DNA of 9,060 nucleotides. It comes from JBFKAV01 sp041621405 (GTDB lineage: Bacteria; Pseudomonadota; Alphaproteobacteria; Rhodobacterales; Rhodobacteraceae). The notes under the pieces are model-generated. The model saw only the letters and a program-made list of their open reading frames with translations, did not search any database and was not told the origin of the DNA. Location of the stretch: NCBI GenBank assembly GCA_041621405.1, contig JBFKAV010000137.1, forward strand, positions 1 to 9,060, in the 5' to 3' direction. Below are positions 1 to 5,117 of this stretch, one piece after another. The first letter of the stretch is position 1. The number at the start of each line of letters is the position of its first letter. The translations under genes were made by a program, and so were the position numbers.

Positions 1-1
1 C

Positions 2-892
2 GGCGGCTACGCCGCGCCATCCTCGCCGGAGTTCCGCGAAAAGCAGCTCGCCAAGTTCCGCGAGCTGGCGCCGGAGATCGACATCGTCATCACCACCGCG
101 CTGATCCCGGGCCGCCCCGCGCCGAAGCTCTGGACCAAGGACATGGTCGAGGCGATGAAGCCCGGCTCGGTCATCGTCGACCTTGCCGCCGAGCGCGGCG
201 GCAACTGCGACCTCACCGTGCCCGACGACAAGATCGTCACCGGGAACGGCGTGACCATCGTCGGCTACACCGACTTCCCCTCCCGGATGGCGGCGCAGGC
301 CTCGACGCTCTACGCCAACAACATCCGCCACATGCTGAGCGACCTGACGCCCGGCAAGGACGGCAAGATCGTCCACGACATGGAGGACGACGTCATCCGC
401 GGCGCGACGGTCGCCTTCGAGGGCAAGATCACATTCCCGCCGCCGCCGCCCAAGGTGCAGGCGATCGCCGCGGCGAAGCCGAAGGAGAAGCCCAAGGAGC
501 TGACGCCCGAGGAGCGGCGGTCGCAGGAGCTCGCGCTCTTCCGGGCGCAGACCAGGAACCAGGTCACGCTGCTGGCCAGCGGCGGCGTGCTGATGCTGCT
601 TGTCGGGCTCGTCGCGCCGCCCTCGTTCATGCAGCACTTCATCGTCTTCGTGCTTTCGGTCTTCGTCGGCTTCCAGGTGATCTGGAACGTCAGCCACGCG
701 CTGCACACGCCTTTGATGGCGATCACCAACGCGATTTCGTCGATCATCATCGTCGGCGCGCTGATGCAGATCGGCTCGGGCTCGTTCATCGTGATCCTGC
801 TCGCGGCGCTTTCGGTGTTCATGGCCGGAATCAACATCTTCGGGGGCTTCCTCGTGACGCGGCGCATGCTCGCCATGTTCCAGAAGTCGTAA
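2..892 (+). CDS. pntA: NAD(P) transhydrogenase subunit alpha PntA (5' end outside window)
   Basis: Partial gene; the frame is open from base 2 and 296 codons are visible up to TAA at 890-892. PntA binds NAD(H) and, with PntB, couples hydride transfer from NADH to NADP+ to proton entry across the inner membrane. The visible part begins in the NAD-binding domain I: the VDLAAERGGNC segment (about visible residues 60-69) and GYTDFPSR (88-95) closely match E. coli PntA. A Pro/Lys/Glu-rich linker follows at about 146-185. Four hydrophobic segments (about 188-206, 213-229, 238-257, 262-282) include WNVSHALHTPLM and NIFGGF, both typical of the family. This is the fused E. coli-type alpha subunit (NAD domain plus membrane part), not the split PntAA/PntAB form known from Rhodospirillum rubrum. 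It is cotranscribed with pntB, 11 nt downstream. Identification is firm; only the 5' end is unseen. Confidence 0.96.
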   Translation, partial: GGYAAPSSPEFREKQLAKFRELAPEIDIVITTALIPGRPAPKLWTKDMVEAMKPGSVIVDLAAERGGNCDLTVPDDKIVTGNGVTIVGYTDFPSRMAAQASTLYANNIRHMLSDLTPGKDGKIVHDMEDDVIRGATVAFEGKITFPPPPPKVQAIAAAKPKEKPKELTPEERRSQELALFRAQTRNQVTLLASGGVLMLLVGLVAPPSFMQHFIVFVLSVFVGFQVIWNVSHALHTPLMAITNAISSIIIVGALMQIGSGSFIVILLAALSVFMAGINIFGGFLVTRRMLAMFQKS

Positions 893-903
893 GGGGGAGT
901 CAG

Positions 904-2337
904 ATGGATTTCGGGTTCACCACAGCGGCTTACGTCGTCGCGGCCATCCTCTTCATCCTCGCCCTCGGCGGGCTCTCGAACCAGGAAAGCGCCAAGCGCG
1001 CGGTCTGGTACGGCATCGTCGGCATGGCGCTGGCGGTGCTGGCCACCCTGATCGGGCCGGGATCGGGGCTGTGGCTCCTCTCGATCCCGCTGATCGCGGC
1101 GGGCGGGATCATCGGCGTCTACATCGCTCAGCGGGTGCAGATGACCGAGATGCCCCAGCTCGTCGCGGCGATGCACTCGCTGGTCGGTCTCGCGGCGGTC
1201 TTCGTGGGCTTCAACGCGCATTTTGAGCTCGGCCGGGTGCTTGCCGCCGACGAGGCGGCGCGCGAGGCCTTCAAGGGCTTCGCGGCGCTCATCGCGCACA
1301 AGTCGCCGGCGGAGCTTTCGATCCTGCGGGTCGAGCTCTTTCTCGGTGTCTTTATCGGGGCGGTGACCTTCACCGGCTCGGTGATCGCCTACGGCAAGCT
1401 CGCCGGACGGGTGTCGAGCGCGGCGAAGAAGCTCCCGGGCGGGCACATGCTCAACGCCGGCGCGGCGGCCGTCTCGCTCCTGTGCCTGGTCTGGTACTTC
1501 GGCACCGGCGGCTTCGTGCCCCTTTTCCTGATGACGCTCGCCGCGCTCTTCATCGGCTATCACTTGATCATGGGGATCGGCGGCGCCGACATGCCGGTCG
1601 TGGTCTCGATGCTGAACAGCTACTCGGGCTGGGCCGCGGCGGCGATCGGCTTCTCGCTCGGCAACGACCTCCTGATCGTGGTCGGCGCGCTCGTGGGGAG
1701 CAGCGGTGCGATCCTCTCCTACATCATGTGCAAGGCGATGAACCGGCACTTCGTGAGCGTGATCCTCGGCGGCTTCGGCGGCACCGGCGAGCCCGCGGCG
1801 GCGATCGAGGGCGAACAGATCGCCATCGACGCCGACGGCGTCGCGGCGGCGCTCAACGACGCCGACAGCGTGATCATCGTGCCCGGCTACGGCATGGCGG
1901 TGGCTCAGGCGCAGCAATCGGTGGCCGAGCTCACCCGCAAGCTCCGCGCCAAGGGCAAGGAGGTCCGCTTCGGCATCCACCCGGTGGCGGGCCGTCTTCC
2001 CGGCCACATGAACGTGCTCCTGGCCGAGGCCAAGGTGCCCTATGACATCGTCCTCGAGATGGACGAAATCAACGACGACTTCCCCTCGACCGACGTCGCC
2101 ATCGTGATCGGCTCGAACGACATCGTGAACCCGGCCGCGCAGGACGACCCAAACTCGCCGATCGCCGGCATGCCGGTCCTGGAAGTCTGGAAGGCCAAGC
2201 AGGTCTTCGTCTCCAAGCGGGGCCAGGGCACGGGGTATTCCGGGATCGAGAACCCCTTGTTCTACAAGGAGAACACGCGGATGTTCTACGGCGACGCCAA
2301 GAAGAGCGTCGACACCCTGCTGCCGATGATCGAGTGA
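904..2337 (+). CDS. pntB: NAD(P) transhydrogenase subunit beta PntB
   Basis: Complete, 477 aa, close to the usual length (E. coli about 462). PntB is the integral membrane subunit that binds NADP(H) and carries most of the proton channel. Residues 1 to about 290 are a series of hydrophobic helices. They contain MHSLVGLAAVFVGFN around His91, the conserved channel histidine of the family, and ADMPVVVSMLNSYSGWAAA (229-247). The NADP-binding domain III occupies the C-terminus: VPGYGMAVAQAQ (326-337), HPVAGRLPGHMNVLLAEA (359-376), EMDEIN (385-390), VIGSNDIVNPAA (401-412) and KRGQGTGYSGIENPLF (438-453). ATG at 904 follows AGGGGGAG (892-899) with 4 nt between, a good Shine-Dalgarno sequence just after the pntA stop. 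No key motif is missing. Confidence 0.98.
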   Translation: MDFGFTTAAYVVAAILFILALGGLSNQESAKRAVWYGIVGMALAVLATLIGPGSGLWLLSIPLIAAGGIIGVYIAQRVQMTEMPQLVAAMHSLVGLAAVFVGFNAHFELGRVLAADEAAREAFKGFAALIAHKSPAELSILRVELFLGVFIGAVTFTGSVIAYGKLAGRVSSAAKKLPGGHMLNAGAAAVSLLCLVWYFGTGGFVPLFLMTLAALFIGYHLIMGIGGADMPVVVSMLNSYSGWAAAAIGFSLGNDLLIVVGALVGSSGAILSYIMCKAMNRHFVSVILGGFGGTGEPAAAIEGEQIAIDADGVAAALNDADSVIIVPGYGMAVAQAQQSVAELTRKLRAKGKEVRFGIHPVAGRLPGHMNVLLAEAKVPYDIVLEMDEINDDFPSTDVAIVIGSNDIVNPAAQDDPNSPIAGMPVLEVWKAKQVFVSKRGQGTGYSGIENPLFYKENTRMFYGDAKKSVDTLLPMIE

Positions 2338-2344
2338 GGCGCCC

Positions 2345-2590
2345 ATGCAAGCGACACCCGTTCGTCTGCTTCCCATCCTGGCCTCGGCGTTGCTGCTGGC
2401 GGGCTGCCTCGACGTGAACCCCGAGACCATGCGCTCCATGTCCAGCCAGGGTCTCTGCGACTTCACGAACCCCGCGATGTTCACCACGAGCGCCGCCGAG
2501 CGCGAGGCGGCCAACCGCGAGCTGGCACGGCGCGGATTGCAGTGCCAACGCCTGGCGGACGGACGGTTCATGGCGGTGCGCAGGACCTGA
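2345..2590 (+). CDS. small lipoprotein, third gene of the pnt unit
   Basis: 81 aa, function unknown. The N-terminus is a lipoprotein signal: Arg7, a hydrophobic stretch (8-19) and a lipobox L-A-G-C ending at Cys21. The mature protein would therefore be about 60 residues, lipid-anchored at Cys21. It has only two further cysteines, Cys38 and Cys67, and between them a charged helical-looking stretch EREAANRELARRG (52-64). A disulfide in the periplasm is possible but inferred. The start lies 7 nt after the pntB stop, and TGAGG overlapping that stop (2335-2339) is the only Shine-Dalgarno-like sequence, so translation is probably coupled to pntB. I recall short 'ELARRG...C' proteins in Rhodobacteraceae but cannot name a family. 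The reading frame, signal and spacing make it a credible gene; a link to transhydrogenase function is not shown. Confidence 0.8.
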   Translation: MQATPVRLLPILASALLLAGCLDVNPETMRSMSSQGLCDFTNPAMFTTSAAEREAANRELARRGLQCQRLADGRFMAVRRT

Positions 2591-2613
2591 CCTCGGCGGG
2601 GCGCTCGTGATGA

Positions 2614-2644
2614 CCTGCGGGCGGGGGTGCATTCCGGCCGCAGG
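2614..2644 (+). terminator. hairpin after the pnt unit, possible terminator
   Basis: CCTGCGG (2614-2620) and CCGCAGG (2638-2644) form a perfect 7-bp inverted repeat around a 17-nt loop, 24 nt after the lipoprotein stop. No T tract follows, so it is not a canonical intrinsic terminator. It may be a 3' end stabiliser, or chance in GC-rich DNA. Confidence 0.3.
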
Positions 2645-2703
2645 GTCCGCGGCCCGAGGACGTCCGGCTTTCCGGCGCGCCCTGGAACTTGCCGGTTGAC
2701 CGC

Positions 2704-3867
2704 ATGAACCGCCTCCCCTCGGGCATCTGGGCGCTCGGGCTCGTCAGCCTTTGCATGGACATCTCCTCGGAGATGATCCACGGCCTCCTGCCGGTCTTCC
2801 TCGTCACCGCGCTCGGCGCGAGCCCGCTCCTGGTGGGCCTCATCGAGGGCGTGGGCGAGGCCACCGCCAACTTCGCCAAGGTCTTCTCCGGCGCGCTCTC
2901 CGACCTGACCGGCAGGCGCAAGCCGCTGGCCGTCCTCGGCTACGGCCTCGGCGCGGCCTCCAAGCCCTTCTTCGCCCTCGCCCCCGGCCCCGCCTGGGTG
3001 CTCGGCGCCCGCTTCGCCGACCGCGTCGGCAAGGGCATCCGCGGCGCCCCCCGCGACGCGCTGGTGGCCGACCTCGCGCCCGAGGGCATGGCCGGCGCCG
3101 CCTTCGGCCTGCGCCAGAGCCTCGACAACATCGGCGCCTTCGTCGGGCCCGGCCTCGCCATGCTCCTGATGTGGGCCACGGCCGACAACTTCCGCGCGGT
3201 GTTCTGGCTGGCGGTGATCCCGGGTGCGGCAGCGGTTCTGATCCTCCTCCTCGCCATCCGCGAGCCGCCCCGCCCGGCCGATCTGCCGCCGCCCCCGAAG
3301 CTCGACCGCGCCACGCTGGCCCGCCTGCCCCGCGCCTTCTGGACAGTCGTCGCGGCAGGCGCGTTCCTCACGCTTGCCCGGATGAGCGAGGCCTTCGCGA
3401 TCCTCCGCGCCGAGGATCTCGGCCTCGCCCTCGCGCTCTCGCCGCTGATCCTCGTGGTGATGAATGTTGTCTCCTCGGCCGTCACCTACCCGGTCGGCGT
3501 CCTCTCCGACCGGATCGGGCGCCGGGGCCTGCTCGCGTTCGGCTTCGGCGCGCTCATCGCTGCCCATCTCACGCTCGCCGCCGCGCCGGGGCTCGCCGCC
3601 GTCTTCGCCGGCGCCGCGCTCTGGGGGCTGCACCTTGCGCTGTCGCAGGGGCTCCTCGCCGCGCTCGTCGCCGACACTGTGCCGGCCGAGCTCCGCGGCA
3701 CCGCCTTCGGGTTCTTCAACCTCGCCTCCGGTGCCGCGCTCCTTCTCGCCAGCCTCGCCGCCGGCTGGCTCTGGGCAGCGGTCGGCCCCGAGGCCACATT
3801 CCTCGCCGCCGCCGGCTTCGCCGTCCTCGGCCTCGCCGCCTTCCTGCGCGCCGCCCGGCGTCAATAG
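2704..3867 (+). CDS. major facilitator superfamily transporter
   Basis: 387 aa inner-membrane protein of MFS_1 type with about 12 hydrophobic segments in two halves. Each half carries the loop 2-3 signature (motif A): GALSDLTGRRKPL at 63-75 and GVLSDRIGRRGLL at 265-277. A hydrophilic, proline-rich linker (about 186-208, containing PADLPPPPK) separates the halves. FADRVGKGIRGAPRDALVAD (104-123) and FGLRQSLDNIGAFVGP (134-149) resemble a widespread group of uncharacterised bacterial MFS permeases. The substrate cannot be told from sequence; drug or metabolite efflux by proton antiport is the usual guess. I chose ATG 2704. An in-frame TTG at 2689 would add five residues. Neither start has a strong Shine-Dalgarno sequence, which suggests weak translation. 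The upstream gap of about 110 nt holds a hairpin, so it may be transcribed separately from pntAB. Confidence 0.9.
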   Translation: MNRLPSGIWALGLVSLCMDISSEMIHGLLPVFLVTALGASPLLVGLIEGVGEATANFAKVFSGALSDLTGRRKPLAVLGYGLGAASKPFFALAPGPAWVLGARFADRVGKGIRGAPRDALVADLAPEGMAGAAFGLRQSLDNIGAFVGPGLAMLLMWATADNFRAVFWLAVIPGAAAVLILLLAIREPPRPADLPPPPKLDRATLARLPRAFWTVVAAGAFLTLARMSEAFAILRAEDLGLALALSPLILVVMNVVSSAVTYPVGVLSDRIGRRGLLAFGFGALIAAHLTLAAAPGLAAVFAGAALWGLHLALSQGLLAALVADTVPAELRGTAFGFFNLASGAALLLASLAAGWLWAAVGPEATFLAAAGFAVLGLAAFLRAARRQ

Positions 3868-3873
3868 CGCCTG

Positions 3874-3893
3874 CCCCGCCGGTCGCCGCGGGG
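3874..3893 (+). terminator. GC-rich hairpin after the MFS gene
   Basis: CCCCGC (3874-3879) pairs with GCGGGG (3888-3893) around an 8-nt loop, starting 7 nt after the MFS stop codon. No T run follows. This is a weak terminator candidate from position and pairing only. Confidence 0.3.
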
Positions 3894-3924
3894 GGCGGCG
3901 GCGCGGGATCGGCAGCGGCGCAAC

Positions 3925-4005
3925 AGATCGTGGCAAATCTGTGGCGAAATCTTGCCGAACGCGCCCAAATTCATCCCCGGTTCATCTTCGCTCCGCTATT
4001 CCGAG
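3925..4005 (+). promoter_or_regulatory. promoter region of small membrane protein copy 1, with 11-bp phased repeats
   Basis: This block is matched by a second copy at 4494-4592. Two half-sites, AATTCAT (3968-3974) and GGTTCAT (3979-3985), have their TTCAT cores at 3970 and 3981, exactly 11 bp apart. Such spacing is typical of tandem sites for OmpR/PhoB-type response regulators. A TAT at 3997-3999 (TATTCC, weak -10) begins 16 bp after the start of the second core, so the half-sites would cover the -35 position, as in PhoB-type activated promoters. Further upstream AAATCT occurs twice, at 3935 and 3947. The transcript would start near 4009 and have a leader of roughly 88 nt. The regulator is unknown; an envelope-stress regulator such as CenR or ChvI is a guess. 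Confidence 0.5.
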
Positions 4006-4057
4006 AGGTGTCGGTGGGGGAATCGACAATCGGGCCATTTTGGAGCCGTGTGCCGCA

Positions 4058-4077
4058 AGACCCCCCGGTCTGTTTTT
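4058..4077 (+). promoter_or_regulatory. leader hairpin with T tract upstream of copy 1
   Basis: AGACC (4058-4062) and GGTCT (4067-4071) pair around a CCCC loop and are followed by G and TTTTT (4073-4077). This is the layout of a short intrinsic terminator, placed between the predicted transcript start and the ribosome binding site at 4084. It could act as an attenuator of copy 1, or end a transcript reading through from the MFS gene. The stem is only 5 bp. Confidence 0.35.
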
Positions 4078-4096
4078 GTGGTTAGGAGGGTTTCGG

Positions 4097-4291
4097 ATGT
4101 TGCTTCATTGGCTCATTGTCTTTCTCGTGATTGCCGCCCTGTCCTATGGGCTTTGGCGCTTGACCCTGCGGAAGCTGGCGTCACGCAGGACCGGGAAGCT
4201 GATGCAGCACCTCGACTGGACCCAGACGGCCCGCCGGCCGCGCAGGGCGCCCCGCAAGCGCGGTTTCCTCGCCTCCGTTCTCGGGCACTAG
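4097..4291 (+). CDS. small single-TM membrane protein, copy 1 of a tandem pair
   Basis: 64 aa, family not recognised. ATG at 4097 is preceded by a perfect AGGAGG (4084-4089) with 7-nt spacing, strong support for a real gene. Residues 3-20 are a hydrophobic helix (HWLIVFLVIAALSYGLW), followed by a basic stretch (RLTLRKLASRR), so the N-terminus should be outside and the C-terminus in the cytoplasm. The C-terminal half is very basic and carries HLDWT (38-42), AR (45-46), PRKRG (52-56), LAS (58-60) and LG (62-63). All of these recur in copy 2 at 4678-4881, where 18 of the last 27 residues are identical without gaps. LW at 19-20, Arg21 and Thr23 are also shared. Conservation of the basic tail suggests binding to nucleic acid, phospholipid or a partner protein; this is inference. 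No enzyme motif is visible. Confidence 0.8.
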   Translation: MLLHWLIVFLVIAALSYGLWRLTLRKLASRRTGKLMQHLDWTQTARRPRRAPRKRGFLASVLGH

Positions 4292-4493
4292 GGCGCTTCC
4301 CGCTTTCAGCCGAATGCACCGGTCCGGAGCGGCCCGCGATCTCGGTGTTCCCGGGTGGCGGGGAGCGGCCACTGGAAGCTGGACCGGGCCCCGCGCCGCC
4401 AGACCCTGGTCCGTCACCGCATGGGCCGAGAGCGCCTCGCCAACGCGCCACGCCTATCTGCCGCCACCCGCTGCGCCGCGTTCGAAAGCCGTG
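4292..4493. other. gap between the two small-protein units
   Basis: About 200 nt with no gene I can support. The first bases after the copy 1 stop (GGGCGC, then TTCAGC) resemble those after the copy 2 stop, so the duplicated unit seems to run slightly past the coding region. Short open frames here have no Shine-Dalgarno sequence. The frame continuing after the copy 1 stop is open to a TGA at about 4505, but nothing in it is recognisable. Confidence 0.4.
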
Positions 4494-4592
4494 AGATCGT
4501 GGCGTGAGAAGAATCTGGGCAAATCATTGACGAAACTTCGGAACTCCTGCCGCAATTCACCGTCGGTTCATGTCCGCTGGCCTATCGTCGAG
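4494..4592 (+). promoter_or_regulatory. promoter region of small membrane protein copy 2, with 11-bp phased repeats
   Basis: Second copy of the block at 3925-4005. AGATCGTGGC (4494-4503) is identical to 3925-3934. A stretch beginning AATCTGGGCAAATCA (4512) parallels AATCTGTGGCGAAATC at 3936. The half-sites are AATTCAC (4554-4560) and GGTTCAT (4565-4571), with TTCA cores at 4556 and 4567, again 11 bp apart. TATCGT (4583-4588), a fair -10, begins 16 bp after the start of the second core, the same geometry as copy 1. The inferred transcript start near 4595 gives a leader of about 83 nt. Confidence 0.5.
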
Positions 4593-4617
4593 TCTGGCCG
4601 CGAGGACCCCCCAGCGA

Positions 4618-4635
4618 GGCACCTAGGCAGGTGCC
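4618..4635 (+). promoter_or_regulatory. leader hairpin upstream of copy 2
   Basis: GGCACCT (4618-4624) and AGGTGCC (4629-4635) form a perfect 7-bp stem with a 4-nt AGGC loop, inside the predicted leader of copy 2. No T run follows, so a terminator role is unlikely. It occupies about the same place as the copy 1 leader hairpin but the sequence differs. Role unknown. Confidence 0.35.
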
Positions 4636-4677
4636 GGCTGCGCGGATCCGACAGGTGAATTCGATCGGAGGTACCGG

Positions 4678-4881
4678 GTGATTATCTATTGGCTCTTCAT
4701 GTCTGTTTGCTTCGCCTTCCTGACCTGCGCACTCTGGCGCTGGACGCACGTGACCCGGGAAATCCTCGAGGTCCGCAAAGGTGAATTCTTGCTGGAACAC
4801 CTGGACTGGACGCGGAATGCCCGCCCGTCGCGCGTCGGTCCCCGCAAGCGCGGCCTGCTCGCCTCCTTCCTCGGGAAATAG
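4678..4881 (+). CDS. small single-TM membrane protein, copy 2 of a tandem pair
   Basis: 67 aa, starting at GTG 4678 with GGAGG (4667-4671) and 6-nt spacing. One hydrophobic segment (about 2-22, with two cysteines at 11 and 17 absent from copy 1) is followed by a charged region (23-40). The conserved tail has HLDWT (41-45), AR (48-49), PRKRG (55-59), LAS (61-63) and LG (65-66). The DNA matches copy 1 especially well over CCCCGCAAGCGCGG and on through the stop into TAGGGCGC, which supports duplication rather than convergence. The N-terminal half has diverged: more acidic residues (EILEVRKGEF) where copy 1 has KLASRRTGK. The two may thus differ in partner or membrane behaviour while keeping the same tail function. 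Family not recognised; the retained frame, tail and ribosome binding site argue that both copies are functional. Confidence 0.8.
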   Translation: MIIYWLFMSVCFAFLTCALWRWTHVTREILEVRKGEFLLEHLDWTRNARPSRVGPRKRGLLASFLGK

Positions 4882-5061
4882 GGCGCCGCCCTCCTCGCCT
4901 TCAGCGCCACACAACGGTCAGAACCGACTTGTGACCTCCCCGCTCCCCGGCGGCCGCGACGCACCGCCGGCCCGATCCGACCGAGCCCCGCGCGACCGCT
5001 GCCGCAGAGCCCGGCCCTGTAGCGCCCCTGCAAGTCGACTGTCGTATACCCACCGCGACCG
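4882..5061. other. non-coding stretch before the DUF3422 gene
   Basis: GC-rich sequence between copy 2 and the DUF3422 promoter. The first 30 nt (GGCGCC, then CTTCAGCGCCAC) keep a trace of similarity to the region after copy 1. I see no gene, T-tract terminator or third copy of the small-protein unit. Confidence 0.4.
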
Positions 5062-5089
5062 TTTACAGCCCCCCGAAAGCCATTAGTCT
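5062..5089 (+). promoter_or_regulatory. sigma-70-like promoter of the DUF3422 gene
   Basis: TTTACA (5062-5067, 5 of 6 to the -35 consensus), a 16-nt spacer and TAGTCT (5084-5089, 3 of 6 to the -10 consensus). Transcription would start near 5095, giving a leader of about 23 nt before ATG 5118. That argues against the in-frame GTG at 5094 as the start. Based on matching consensus only. Confidence 0.45.
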
Positions 5090-5117
5090 CGCCGTGAGAC
5101 CCCTCCGGCGAGCCGCG

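Noticed and set aside
310..3936. A 1208-codon open frame on the minus strand across pntAB and the MFS gene
   Set aside because: Its translation is low-complexity Arg/Gly/Ala/Glu/His-rich sequence with no domain. It is antisense to three well-supported genes, and such frames are expected in GC-rich DNA with strong third-position bias.
2751..4085. Long plus-strand frame overlapping the MFS gene in another phase
   Set aside because: Its translation is Arg/Pro-rich shadow sequence of the transporter; the MFS frame has clear TM segments and motifs.
4292..4505. Possible decayed third copy of the small protein, or a readthrough extension of copy 1
   Set aside because: The frame after the copy 1 stop is open to about 4505, and a TGGACC resembles the HLDWT codons. 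However, PRKRG, LAS and the ribosome binding site cannot be aligned convincingly.
5094..5117. GTG at 5094 as the DUF3422 start
   Set aside because: It lies at the predicted transcript start, has no ribosome binding site and adds residues not seen in the family.
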